From: CAVTWH01 sp963850915
GTDB lineage: Bacteria; Actinomycetota; Actinomycetes; Mycobacteriales; Micromonosporaceae
Direction of reading: 5' to 3'
DNA length: 64,000 nt
Assembly (NCBI GenBank): GCA_963850915.1
Contig: CAWKND010000006.1
Span: 62,001 to 126,000, forward strand
Below, piece after piece: positions 44,711 to 54,115 of the stretch; position 1 is the stretch's first letter, and every line of letters starts with the position of its first letter. Both the position numbers and the translations under genes were made by a program. The notes under the pieces were generated by a model. That model did no database searches and was not told where the DNA came from. It saw only the letters and a program-made list of their open reading frames with translations.

Positions 44711-45445
44711 TCAGGTGCGGCGGTAGACCGAGATGTGCTGCCTGCTCGTGTCGTCGAACGGCGCCCGGTGCCATGTCGCATACCGTGCCTCGAGGCTCAA
44801 CCCCGCCGCGGCGGCCAGTTCGTCGATCTGCTCGGGCCACCGGTAGTGCATGCCGAAGGGCTGCAGCGCCACGGTACCGTTGGTGAACGTGATCGTCTGG
44901 CGCAGGAACGTCTGGGCCGTGCGATCGTAGCGGTGTACCCGGACGCTCACCGAGTCCTCGGTCACCGAGCGCACCTGCACCTGCTGCTCGTCACGGTCGA
45001 AGTCGGCCGGGTCGGGTACGTACGCCTCGACCACGAACGCGCCGCCGGGTGCCAGTACCCTCGCCACGTTACGGAAGCACTCCTCCTGCCGGCCCGCGCC
45101 GGTCAGGTTGAACAACGTGTTGAAGACCAGGAACACCAACGGGTACGGGCCGGTGACCGGCACGTCGGCCATGTCCCCGATGACCACCGGGATACCCGCT
45201 CCGCCCGGCTTGGCGCGCAGCAGCTCCACCATCTCCGGCGCGGCCTCGATGCCCTCGACCGCGATTCCGCGCCCGGCCAGGGGCAGCGCCACCCGGCCGC
45301 TGCCGATCGCCAGCTCCAGTACCGGGCCACCCGCCGCCAGGTCGGCGAGGAAATCCACAGCGGGCGCCGGATCCGGATTGCCCGGCCCATCGTAGGAGGC
45401 CGCCCACTGCCGGCCGAACAGCCCGGGATCGTCAAGGATTGACAC
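44711..45445 (-). CDS. Class I SAM-dependent methyltransferase
   Basis: 244 residues with the SAM-binding motif VLELAIGSGRVALPLAGRG, acidic end of strand 2 (VEGIEAAPEM), VIGDMADVP and PLVFLVFNTLFNL, then LAPGGAFVVEAYVP. It resembles methyltransferases acting on small molecules. GTG 45445 starts just before SILDDPGLFG; the longer upstream frame is Arg-rich and not family-like. Downstream lie only the sugar-transporter fragments. Confidence 0.88.
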   Translation of the reverse strand: MSILDDPGLFGRQWAASYDGPGNPDPAPAVDFLADLAAGGPVLELAIGSGRVALPLAGRGIAVEGIEAAPEMVELLRAKPGGAGIPVVIGDMADVPVTGPYPLVFLVFNTLFNLTGAGRQEECFRNVARVLAPGGAFVVEAYVPDPADFDRDEQQVQVRSVTEDSVSVRVHRYDRTAQTFLRQTITFTNGTVALQPFGMHYRWPEQIDELAAAAGLSLEARYATWHRAPFDDTSRQHISVYRRT

Positions 45446-45607
45446 GGAGCCACCACAGCAGAGATCACCGCGGCCGGCAACGCAATTACCGACTGCCGGC
45501 CAATGTCCGTTGTGGACGGTGGGCTGCCCGCGACGGCCCAAGCGTGTCCGTTCGGGCAGTCTCAGCGCTCGCCACCCCGCCACCGCCACCAGTTGACGCC
45601 GGCCGGA

Positions 45608-46876
45608 TCAGCCGATGGTCACCGACACCGCGGGCTCCTCTGGTCGCAGCGCGAAGTCGGCGTGTCCGCCGGCAGCCGAGACCCGGTAGTCGCCGTGGAA
45701 GCCGTGTACCGCAACGCGTCCGTCCGCGTCGGTGCGCAGTGACGTCGGCGGCAGCCACCATTCGCCTTTGATGAGCCCCTCCAGTGCGGTGTACGAGGGT
45801 TTGCGGGTACCGTCCGCGCGGACCAGCCCGATCGGTGCGCCCAGCCACGCGCCGTCGTCGGTCAGCCCCCAGTAGTTGACGGACTGGACGGCCGGGTGCC
45901 CGACCAGCAGCCGGTACCAGCGGGCGATCTCGTCGGCCTGGCGCGCCTCACCCTCGGGCGTGCTCGGCCACTGCGGGATCTGGTAGTCGTTGAGGTCCTC
46001 GATCTCCGCGGGCATCAGCTGGCCGGAGACGAGGCTCGTCTCGGTCAGGTGCAGCGGCAGGCCGTACCGAGCGAACCGGTCCAGCATCCCCGACAGGTAC
46101 TCCTCGCCCTGGAACCCTTGGTGCATATGGGTTTGCAGCCCGATCGCGTCGACCGGTACACCGGCCTCGAGTACGCCCTCGATGAGGCATTCGTACGCCG
46201 AGGACAGGTCGAAGTCGTTGAGTACCAGGGTCGCTGCCGGGTTCGCGGCCCGGGCCTCGGTCATCGCCAGCCGTACCATGAAGATGCGCCCACGCGCCCG
46301 GGCCAGTGGGGTGATGGCGTTGTCCCCGTTGCTGAAGACAGGCATGATGACCGCCTCGTTGATGGCGTCCCAGGTGTCGATCAGTCCCGCGTAGCCGCCG
46401 ACGAGGTCGCGGATGCGGGCCCGCTGCAGCTGCTCCACCTCGTCGAGGCTGAGGCCCAGCAGCCACTGCGGTTGGACGGTGTGCCAGAGCAGTGGGTGGC
46501 CTTTGACGGTGACCCTGCGCTCGGCCAGCCACCGCGCGGTCGCAGTGAGTCGCCCGACGTCCGGTGCGCCGCGGCGGGGTTCGTAGCGACCCCAGTAGAA
46601 CGGCAGAGTGGCGGTGTTGAACAGGTTCAGCCACAGGTCGGCGTAGCTGTTCAGGTCCAGGCCCGCGGCGCCGGTAACCGGCTGGCCGTTGTCCGCTTCG
46701 GGATCCGGTCCGCCAACGAGCCGTACCAGGTCGAAGCCGATGTTGCCGAAGGCGAACGCGTGCCGTTGTTGTTCAACGCTCACCGGACACTCACGCAGTG
46801 GCTGGCCGTCGGGTGCGAGGATCGTGACGCTCACCTGGCTGGCACGGTGTCGGGTCGTCGGGTCCGATGTGATCAT
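45608..46876 (-). CDS. GH10 endo-1,4-beta-xylanase
   Basis: 422 residues. An N-terminal ~50-residue strand-rich part, then the GH10 barrel: GHPLLWHTVQPQWL, acid/base Glu174 in DTWDAINEA, VLNDFDLSS, GLQTHMHQGF and nucleophile Glu279 in LHLTETSLVSG, then YWGLTDDGAWLG. No signal peptide is seen from ATG 46876, which points to an intracellular enzyme acting on imported xylo-oligosaccharides. That fits a locus that once had an ABC sugar transporter (remnants at 44.3-44.7 kb) and a GH43 (51.7-52.6 kb). Confidence 0.92.
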   Translation of the reverse strand: MITSDPTTRHRASQVSVTILAPDGQPLRECPVSVEQQRHAFAFGNIGFDLVRLVGGPDPEADNGQPVTGAAGLDLNSYADLWLNLFNTATLPFYWGRYEPRRGAPDVGRLTATARWLAERRVTVKGHPLLWHTVQPQWLLGLSLDEVEQLQRARIRDLVGGYAGLIDTWDAINEAVIMPVFSNGDNAITPLARARGRIFMVRLAMTEARAANPAATLVLNDFDLSSAYECLIEGVLEAGVPVDAIGLQTHMHQGFQGEEYLSGMLDRFARYGLPLHLTETSLVSGQLMPAEIEDLNDYQIPQWPSTPEGEARQADEIARWYRLLVGHPAVQSVNYWGLTDDGAWLGAPIGLVRADGTRKPSYTALEGLIKGEWWLPPTSLRTDADGRVAVHGFHGDYRVSAAGGHADFALRPEEPAVSVTIG

Positions 46877-46978
46877 CACCGGTCCACCGTACCGAGGTCG
46901 GCCGAGTACCGTCTCGACGGTACCGAAAGCAGACGCCGGAGGGCCGATGGCCCTCCGGCGGTCCACTACCGGGCATTG

Positions 46979-47500
46979 CTACGCGGTCGCCGGTGGGTTG
47001 CTGGTGACGGCGGCCTTGACGCCTTTCGCGCTGTCGGCGTCGACCTCCTGCTTGGTGACGTTGTCGGCCCTGGTCAGTGAGTTGTCGACGGCGGCGGCCC
47101 ACTGGTCCTCGAACAGCGCCACGATGCCGGAGGTGTTCGGCGGCAGGGTCCTGTCGACTTCGGCCTTGATGACCGACTTCTCGCCGTGCGAGATCAGCGC
47201 GCCGGCACCGGCACCCAGCCCGGCACCCACGGCAGCGGTGGCAATGATGGAGGGCGGGAAGATCAGCCCGAGGACGGCGCCGCCGACGGCGCCCCACGCG
47301 GCACCCTTGCGGGCCTTGTGCAGGTTGTCCTTGACGTGGATCGTGCCGTCGGCTTCCCGGCTGATCAGGATCAGCCCGTCCACCTTGATCACGTCTTCGC
47401 TGGCAAGCGCTTTGAGGGCTTCCCAGTCCTCGTCGGCCGCCTCGGCATCGTTGTAGGCCGCGATGTAGAGGTCAACTGGCGCATCGGTGGCGGTAGCCAT
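46979..47500 (-). CDS. DUF1269 family membrane-associated protein
   Basis: 173 residues: DLYIAAYNDAEAADEDWEAL, HVKDNLHKARKGAAWGAVGGAVLGLIFPPS, then a glycine-rich helix and KSVIKAEVDRTLPPNTSGIVALFE. This order defines the DUF1269 family, small proteins with one glycine-zipper-like membrane segment, often stress-induced. ATG 47500 follows GAAGGAGAAGCC. Function unknown. Confidence 0.88.
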   Translation of the reverse strand: MATATDAPVDLYIAAYNDAEAADEDWEALKALASEDVIKVDGLILISREADGTIHVKDNLHKARKGAAWGAVGGAVLGLIFPPSIIATAAVGAGLGAGAGALISHGEKSVIKAEVDRTLPPNTSGIVALFEDQWAAAVDNSLTRADNVTKQEVDADSAKGVKAAVTSNPPATA

Positions 47501-47701
47501 GGCTTCTCCTTCGCTGGGGCGCCGGCCCCCGCCGCCGCCTGCAATATGAACGCTAGTCACTTTGCGGCGGTGACAGGACCGGAAAGCCCGAAAAGTACGA
47601 GTCGCCAGCGCTGCCGTTGACCGGCACCTTCACCGGCCGGTCACCGCCGCGGGTTGGCCGCCGCCGAGGAAGGACCGCGCCGGCGGCGGGACCCGGTCGC
47701 T

Positions 47702-50530
47702 TTACTCTCGACCTGCGTCGGCGACCAACCGGCTGGCGAGGGCGGCGCGGGAGCGAACGCCGAGCTTGCGGTAGACGCGGGTGAGGTTCACCTCGACGGT
47801 CTTCGGGCTCAGGAAAGTACGGTCGGCGATCTCACGGTTGGTCAGCCCCTCGGCCGCCAACCGTGCGATCCGTTCCTCGGTGGGGGTCAGCCCCGGGGCC
47901 GACTGGCGCAGTGGAATACGCGCCAGTTCGGCACGGGTACGGTCGGCCCAGATCGGCGTAGCCAGTTCTTCGAACGCGCTCAGCGCCTCCTGCAGCGCCC
48001 GGCGGGCGAGGGCCTTCTCCTTGCGGCGCCGCCGGATCTGGCCCAGTACGAACGAGGTACGGGCGCGCTCGAACGGCATCGGCAGACCGTCGAGCAGTGA
48101 CAGCGAATACTCCGCGGCGCTGAGAGCCTCGTCCAGATCGCCCTGCGCGCCGAGGAGCAGGGCCCGGCTCCGGGCGGCGGCGACCCGCGACCACTGCCCG
48201 TCGGAGGTCTCGGCCTCACCCTCCAGGCGGGTGAGCACCTCGCCGGCCTCGACGAGAGCACCCGTGCCGATGAGCGCCTCGATCAGCTCGCTCGCGTGGG
48301 CGCAGAACCGTGGTTCGCGGATGCCCGCCTCGCGTTTGGCCCGATCGAGCAGGCGCAGGTGCTCGGCCGCGTCCCCGAACCGGCCGCGGGCCAACGCGCA
48401 GATGCCGAGCGCCAGCCTGGCCGGCGCCTCGTCCAGACCAACCCCCGGGTCGGCCGCGGCCATCCGCAGGACCCGCGCGGCCGCGTCGTCGGCCTCGTCG
48501 AGACGCCCCAACATCGCCAGCGCCACCCCGTGAAAGCCGACTTCCCAGGGGGTACCGCCACTGGCTCCGGTCTCCTCGGCGCGCTCGATCGCCTCCTGGG
48601 TCAGCTGGGCGGCGGTCGTGAACCGTCCCGCCATGAGCTGCGCCTCGGCCATCCACCCGAGGATCGCCGGCAGAATGGAACGGGTCTCGACCGCGGCCCG
48701 CTCATACAGCCCGCGCAGCGCCTCCAGCCCGTCGTCGATCCGCCCGGCGTAGGCCAGCAGACGACCGATCAGGTCCTCACCCCGCGTCGCGGTCCGCGCC
48801 GGCGGGAACCGCGACCGTACTCCCGGGTCCAGGCCCGCCAGCCGGTCGAGACGGATACCCAGACCCGCATAGAACTCCGCCTCGACCAGCGCCGCGCGCA
48901 CGTGGAAGGCCACGTCGGGGTCGGGCGCGGCGACCCGGCCGAGCGCCTGCAGGCCCCGGCGGGCAAGGTCGAGCTTGCGCACGATGTTGTCGTCGGAAAG
49001 CCGGGAGAGCAGCTCGAAAATCTCGGCCTGAAACGAGGGGTCCTCGGCCGCCTCCGTAGCCGCCTGTACCCCGTACTCGACGGCGCGACCGAGCGAGCCG
49101 GACAGCCGGGTGACGTACATCAGGTGGTACAGCGCCCGGGCTCGCAGCAGACCGGGCGGCAGGCTCTCCACCAACGCCCCGAGCTCGTCGACCGCGCCGG
49201 GCGCGTCACCGGCGTTGTGCAGTAACCGGCCGAAGGCGATCCGGCGCAGCGCGAGCGCCTCGCCGTCGGCCGCGTCGGTGAGCCGGCAGGCCAGGCCGAG
49301 CAGGTCGGCGGCCGCGTCCGGTGCGCCCCGGCGAAAGGCCCGTTCGGCGGCTCCTTCCAGGGCGACGGCGACCTGCGGGTCCGGTCCGACCGCGCCGGTG
49401 GCCAGGTGGCGAGCCCGCTCCTCCAGATCGTCGGTGAGCATCGCCAGGGCGCGGTGCAGTCCTCGCCTGCGCTCAGCCGGGATCGAGCCGTAGGCGGCGG
49501 CGGCCAGAATCGGGTGGGAGAACCGGATGCGGTCCCCGTCCACCGTCACGATGCCGCTGCGTGCCGCCGCGGCCAGCGCATCGCGGAGATTCGGCGCGGT
49601 GGAGTCCAGGCGCCGCAACAGATCGAGGGTCGGCGCTCGGGGTACCGACGCCAGTTCGAGTGCTTGTCGTACCCGGCTGGGCAGCCGGGCGATCCGCGAG
49701 CGGGCAAGCTCTGCCACGCCGTCCGGGAGTACCCGATCCAGGTCCTCGTCCGACCGGACGGCGCCGAAGGCGCGGGTGAGCTCCAGCGCGTACAGGGGAT
49801 TGCCCGCCGACAGTTCCGCGATCCGCACGACCCGGGGCCACGTCGGTGCCCAGCCCAGCGCCCGACGCAGGATGCGGGACAGCTCGCTGGGGCCGATCGG
49901 ACCCACCCGGATGCTGTCGACCCGACCGTCGGGCATCGCCCGTGCGAGTTCGGTGTACCAGTCCACCGGGTCGTTCGCCGCCGGTCCGGCCTGGCCACGC
50001 ACGCGCGCCTTCGACCAGCCGCCGTCGCTGCGTACCATCGCGATACGCGTGGCCGTCCCCGCCAGGCGACGGGCGACAAAGGCGAGGGTCCTGGCTGTGG
50101 AGTGGTCGAGCCACTGGGCGTCGTCCACGGCGACCAGCACGGGCCGGGTCCCGGCAATGCACCGCAGGGCCGCCACGGTTGCCAGGCCGAGGGACAGCCG
50201 GTCCAGGGCGGCGTCCGGCTCCTCGCGGCGCAGCAGCACTTTCAGCACTCGCGCCTGCGGACCGGGCAGGGCGGCCAGGACGTGGTCATCCATGCCGCCG
50301 AGCAGCTCCACCAGGCCGGCGTAGGACAGTTCCATCTCGGATCGGGTGGGGCGCGACGACAGGATGGCATAGCCCCGATTGCCGGCGATGGCCAGGAGTT
50401 GGCGCAGCAGCGTGGTCTTGCCGATGCCGGGCTCGCCCTCGATCAGCAATGCCCGCGGCTCCGCGAGCGTGTCGGCCAGCACGGCGTCCAGCGCGGCAAC
50501 CTCGTTGGCCCGGCCTACGAGCACGTGCAC
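47702..50530 (-). CDS. LuxR-family (LAL-type) regulator with N-terminal AAA ATPase
   Basis: 942 residues: P-loop IEGEPGIGKTTLLR (~30-43), Walker B VLVAVDDAQWLD, a long helical TPR-like middle, and a C-terminal LuxR HTH (LTPTEERIARLAAEGLTNREIADRTF, SPKTVEVNLTRVYRKLGVRSR). Large LAL regulators are activators, often of secondary-metabolite or sugar-use genes (MalT is the model). GTG 50530. It sits in the CAZyme region and could be its activator, but no binding sites are evident. Intact, unlike the two BTAD regulators. Confidence 0.94.
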   Translation of the reverse strand: MHVLVGRANEVAALDAVLADTLAEPRALLIEGEPGIGKTTLLRQLLAIAGNRGYAILSSRPTRSEMELSYAGLVELLGGMDDHVLAALPGPQARVLKVLLRREEPDAALDRLSLGLATVAALRCIAGTRPVLVAVDDAQWLDHSTARTLAFVARRLAGTATRIAMVRSDGGWSKARVRGQAGPAANDPVDWYTELARAMPDGRVDSIRVGPIGPSELSRILRRALGWAPTWPRVVRIAELSAGNPLYALELTRAFGAVRSDEDLDRVLPDGVAELARSRIARLPSRVRQALELASVPRAPTLDLLRRLDSTAPNLRDALAAAARSGIVTVDGDRIRFSHPILAAAAYGSIPAERRRGLHRALAMLTDDLEERARHLATGAVGPDPQVAVALEGAAERAFRRGAPDAAADLLGLACRLTDAADGEALALRRIAFGRLLHNAGDAPGAVDELGALVESLPPGLLRARALYHLMYVTRLSGSLGRAVEYGVQAATEAAEDPSFQAEIFELLSRLSDDNIVRKLDLARRGLQALGRVAAPDPDVAFHVRAALVEAEFYAGLGIRLDRLAGLDPGVRSRFPPARTATRGEDLIGRLLAYAGRIDDGLEALRGLYERAAVETRSILPAILGWMAEAQLMAGRFTTAAQLTQEAIERAEETGASGGTPWEVGFHGVALAMLGRLDEADDAAARVLRMAAADPGVGLDEAPARLALGICALARGRFGDAAEHLRLLDRAKREAGIREPRFCAHASELIEALIGTGALVEAGEVLTRLEGEAETSDGQWSRVAAARSRALLLGAQGDLDEALSAAEYSLSLLDGLPMPFERARTSFVLGQIRRRRKEKALARRALQEALSAFEELATPIWADRTRAELARIPLRQSAPGLTPTEERIARLAAEGLTNREIADRTFLSPKTVEVNLTRVYRKLGVRSRAALASRLVADAGRE

Positions 50531-50549
50531 CGGACCCCGCCGATCCTGG

Positions 50550-51338
50550 TCATGGGTTCAGCATGGAGCGCGGGCGCCCGGCCCGGCATCCGCCGTTGGT
50601 GCCAGCGCGTGGTCGACGTGGCGTGGTCGACGTGGCGGCATGCGGATACCGGGCCTCGTGGACACGGTGCCCCGGCGCGATCAGCTGACCGTCGACGGAG
50701 AGCGCCTGGAACAGCGTCAACGCGTACTGCTGCGCACTGGTCGCACTCTGGTCGCTGGCACCGAGCGCGGCCACCAGGTAGGGCCCGACGTTGGTCCCCA
50801 CGACGGCGATGGTGGTCGTCAAACCCTGTTCGGTCTTCGTTCCGTAGCCGCCGAGTACCTGTCCGGCATTCGGTACCGGCGTGGTCAATGTCTGGACCGG
50901 CCAGTTGTTCCCGGCCGCGGTGCCCAGCATCTCGGTCTGTACCTTCTGCGCCTCCGCGAACGCCGTTGCCGCACTGTCGTAGCGGACCACCGCGTAGGTC
51001 ACCCCCTTCACGTTCTGGCCGACGATGTCGAGGTACGAGCACAGATCGATCTTCGTTCCGCCGTCGGTACCGATGGCGAGTGCTTTGTTGTTGTCGTTGA
51101 CCGCGCCGAGCAGTTTGACGGCGTCGGCCTTCGAGTAGAGCGTGCAGTTTCCGGGGGTGAGGTCCTTGACGGTCGCCGGCGCCGGTGCCGAGGAGGTCGA
51201 CGACGTGGCGGGTACAGCCCCCGTTGTCGGGCGCCCCGACCCGGTGGTGTTTTTCGGGCCGCACCCGGTCAGCAGCGCGGACACCATGACAACGCCGGCC
51301 ACCATCACGGTGCTCATCGGCCTCATTCCGATTCTCAT
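50550..51338 (-). CDS. Secreted lipoprotein (DUF3558-like)
   Basis: 262 residues with signal peptide and lipobox LLTGC (residues ~22-26), a Ser/Thr/Ala linker, then a domain with two Cys (GNCTLYSKADAVKLLG, KIDLCSYLDIVG) resembling DUF3558-type mycobacterial/actinobacterial lipoproteins. ATG 51338 has GGAGGCAGTG upstream and overlaps the stop of the DUF4242 gene (ATGA), so they are coupled. The last ~45 residues are Arg/Pro-rich and may be out of the original frame. Function unknown. Confidence 0.75.
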   Translation of the reverse strand: MRIGMRPMSTVMVAGVVMVSALLTGCGPKNTTGSGRPTTGAVPATSSTSSAPAPATVKDLTPGNCTLYSKADAVKLLGAVNDNNKALAIGTDGGTKIDLCSYLDIVGQNVKGVTYAVVRYDSAATAFAEAQKVQTEMLGTAAGNNWPVQTLTTPVPNAGQVLGGYGTKTEQGLTTTIAVVGTNVGPYLVAALGASDQSATSAQQYALTLFQALSVDGQLIAPGHRVHEARYPHAATSTTPRRPRAGTNGGCRAGRPRSMLNP

Positions 51339-51663
51339 TCCACTGCCTCCGTATCGGTTCGGGGATCGTCGTCGGTTCGGGGGTTCGGTGGCCACGACGC
51401 GTGCGCGGCTTGCAGAATCCGCCCAACGGGGATGTCGGCGTGCTCCGCCACGCGTCGCACCGCCCCGATCGCTCCCGCGAACAGGACCAGCACGACCTCG
51501 TCGTCGATGACCAGCAGCCAACCGAGATAGCGGACCGGTTCACCGGTACCGGCGGTCGCCGCCACCGAGGCTTCGATGCGCCGCTCCAGCTCCCGCAGGT
51601 CCGCTCGTGTACGCCGGGCCAGAAGCACTCGGCGACATAGCTGGTCCGTACCGCGTTGGCCAT
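51335..51663 (-). pseudogene. DUF4242-like small protein, frameshifted near 51605
   Basis: The frame from ATG 51663 gives MANAVRTSYVAECFWPGVHE and then nonsense; a second frame continues ADLRELERRIEASVAATA through PVRYLGWLLVIDDEVVLVLF to 51335. Together they make the ~110-residue DUF4242 fold (YVAECFWPGV...VRYLGxLLIxxDEVVL). Restoring one G in GAGCGG (minus strand; plus bases ~51603-51606) joins them as HEADLRELE. Coupled to the lipoprotein gene downstream. Confidence 0.7.
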
Positions 51664-51733
51664 GATCGAACAGTAGGTATCCGGCGTGCCCGAGGAATCA
51701 GGGATTACACCACCGTTGAGTGGCGTGGATCCC

Positions 51734-52641
51734 CTACGGGAGGGCGCGGTAGGTCGCGACGTCGAAGTCGGCGTGGTGGCCGTGGCCGTCGAGGTCCCAT
51801 ACCCAGAGCCCGACGAAGGCACCGGTGAAGCCCAGGGTGCCGATGTCGTCGCCGTCGGGCTCGGCGGCGTGCTCGTCGGAGACGACGGTGGCGTCGAGGC
51901 TCGGACCGAAGGACCGCCAGCCGGCGCCGTCCCCGTCGTCGAAGCGCAGCGACAGCACGCCGTCGCAGATGTCCAGGCCGAGGCGTAGCGGTGCGGGCGT
52001 GGGCAGCACGATCGTCGGCGGGTACACGGTGAGTACGCCCCGGTCACGGGTGGCCACCCGGAGTACCCGTGCTCCGGTGTCGTCGGCGGTGAGGTAGAGC
52101 AGGTGCCAGTTGCGTGTGTTGTAGTAGGCAGTGACCCCGGCCAGGTGCTGGTACCCGGTCGGCTGGAAGTCGACGGTGGCCTCGAATGCGCAGCGCGACT
52201 GGCTTACCCGGACCGCGACCAGGCTCTGGCCGGTACGGCTCTGTGGCGACCGGCCACCCCGGATACGCAGGTGTGACGGGCGTTCGGTCAGTGAGAGCCA
52301 GGCAGGCTCGGCGGGGCGCCGTAGGGTCGACCACTGCGCGCCGAGTCGCGCCTGGTCGAAGTCGTCAACCTCCGCGGCAGGCTGTGCGCCCACACCCAGC
52401 CGGAGTCCGGGCAGCCGGTCAGATCCAGCAGCCGCGTCGTGTCGAGGACTCCGCCCAGGGGTGTCCAGTGCGCCAGGTCGCGCGAATGGTGGATACGCAC
52501 ACCCGGGTACCACTCGAAGGTGGAGGTGGCGATGTAGAGGTCGGCGTCGACGCGCACGATGGACGGGTCCGGGTGTGAACCGGGCAGGATCGGGTTGGGT
52601 ACGGCCAGCGGCGCAACCGGCAGCTCGGGGGTTCGCGGCAC
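51734..52641 (-). pseudogene. GH43 beta-xylosidase/arabinofuranosidase with internal deletion
   Basis: The N-terminal frame (GTG 52641) reads NPILPGSHPDPSIVRVDADL, STFEWYPGVRIHHSRDLAHW and LLDLTGCPDSGWVWAHS, the first propeller blade of GH43 including the general-base Asp. At about 52375-52390 it jumps, out of frame, to VDDFDQARLGAQWSTLR, the start of the C-terminal beta-sandwich, which continues to ATYRALP at 51734. Some 250-300 residues holding the other catalytic acids are missing. Inactive xylan-debranching enzyme. Confidence 0.8.
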
Positions 52642-52677
52642 CGCACGACAGTAACCGTCGGCGGTTACCGACGTCGA

Positions 52678-53973
52678 TCACTGGTCCGGCCCGGCCCCGT
52701 CCACCGGGGCGTGTCGCCGGGCAGCACGGCGGATCAGCCGGCGCTCCGGCATCTCCGGGACGTCGGTACCGGCACCCGCGTGCGCCGAACCGGCCAGCAG
52801 CCCGGCGTAACGGGCAGCCAACGGATCGGCGGTGACACCGTGCGCGACGACGCTGAGCAGCACCGTGACCGTGATGACGGCGACCGCCGGACCGGCGGTG
52901 GGGCTGCCCAGCTCCTCCAACGCCAGCAGCGCGAACACCACCGAGGCCAGGCCGCGCGGACCGAACCAGCCCACCAGTACGACCGTTGCCCGCCCGAGCC
53001 GTGCGCCCGTCAGTGCGAGCGCCACCGGCAGCATCCGGATGACCGTGAGGCTCAGTACCGCGTACAGCACGATCCGCCAGGTCACGTTCTCCACGGCGGG
53101 TGCCACTGCCACCGCGCCGAAGGCCAGCCAGACCAGCAACGACACCAGTGCGCCGGTCTCCTCGACGAAGGGGATCAGGCGCTCGCCGCGTCGGCCCGCC
53201 GCGGTACCGAAGGCCAGCCCGCCCACGAACGCGGCGATGAAACCGTTGCCGTGCAACGCCACTCCGGACGCGTACGCGCACACGGCCAGGCCGAGCGCGG
53301 CCGGACCGGCGAATCCCTCCGCTGCCCAGCCGCGCCGTCGAGCCACCTTCACGAGCAGGCCGCCGGCACCCCCGACAACGACGCCGACCAGCACTCCGAC
53401 AGCCAGTTGGGCAATGGCCGTACCGGGGCCGTGTCCGGCGCCCTCGCCTGCCGCGCCGGCCAGGGCCACCAGCACAACGGGCGTGGCCATGCCGTCGTTG
53501 AGGCCGCTTTCGACATTGAGCAGTCGGCGGATCCTCGCCGGTACCGCCGGATTGGTCATCATGCCCGCGCCGAGGGCGGCATCCGTCGGCGCCAGCGCCG
53601 CGCCGACCAACAGGGCAAGCCAGATGTCGCCGCCGCCGGTCAACGCGAACGCCAGCAGGGTGCCCAGGGCGATCGTCAGCGGCAGCGCGAGACCGAGCAG
53701 CCGCAGGTACAGGGTGGCGTCTTCGCGTAGTTCGTGCAGCCCCACCCGGGAGGCGTCGGCAAACAGGACGAGGGCAAGAGTGAACTCGGCGAGTTCTTTG
53801 ATCAGCTGGTTGCTGGGTGCCCCTCCCAGCGCTGTCAACGGCCCGTGCGTGAGCAGCAGCCCGGCCAGGACGAAGGTGATCGGAGCGGTGACGTCGAAGC
53901 GTTGCAGCCGGGCCGACAGCGCACCCCAGCCGAACACCAGCGCCGCCACGATGGCCAGATCCGAGACGCTCAC
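52678..53973 (-). CDS. CPA1-type cation:proton antiporter
   Basis: 431 residues with about twelve membrane helices. The ion site is GAALAPTDAALGAGMM and the following RRLLNVESGLNDGMATP (Asp and Asn/Glu of NhaP-like exchangers), and GWFGPRGLASVVFALLALEE is another conserved block. It should exchange Na+ or K+ for H+ across the cytoplasmic membrane. The short charged tail has no RCK/TrkA domain. Nearby arginine deiminase and P-type ATPase genes suggest a pH/ion-stress neighbourhood. Confidence 0.92.
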   Translation of the reverse strand: MSVSDLAIVAALVFGWGALSARLQRFDVTAPITFVLAGLLLTHGPLTALGGAPSNQLIKELAEFTLALVLFADASRVGLHELREDATLYLRLLGLALPLTIALGTLLAFALTGGGDIWLALLVGAALAPTDAALGAGMMTNPAVPARIRRLLNVESGLNDGMATPVVLVALAGAAGEGAGHGPGTAIAQLAVGVLVGVVVGGAGGLLVKVARRRGWAAEGFAGPAALGLAVCAYASGVALHGNGFIAAFVGGLAFGTAAGRRGERLIPFVEETGALVSLLVWLAFGAVAVAPAVENVTWRIVLYAVLSLTVIRMLPVALALTGARLGRATVVLVGWFGPRGLASVVFALLALEELGSPTAGPAVAVITVTVLLSVVAHGVTADPLAARYAGLLAGSAHAGAGTDVPEMPERRLIRRAARRHAPVDGAGPDQ

Positions 53974-53990
53974 CGCGGTACCCGGCGCTC

Positions 53991-54026
53991 CGCGCTCACT
54001 TCAGGACTCGCGCTCACTTCAGGACT
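53991..54026. repeat. Perfect 18-base tandem duplication
   Basis: CGCGCTCACTTCAGGACT occurs twice head to tail, between the antiporter start and the arcB stop. It probably arose by replication slippage. Confidence 0.9.
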
Positions 54027-54115
54027 GTCCCGGCCGCGGCGACCAGGCACGGCTACCACATCCCTCCTTGACCCCAGCCGTCCGCGCGCTGTCGAGCAGG
54101 CAGTGCGGGGTCTTC

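Noticed and set aside
51734..53281. 515-residue frame taken as one protein
   Set aside because: Only the last ~210 residues (GH43 C-terminal domain) are real coding sequence; the rest is an out-of-frame reading of the GH43 front and the antiporter.
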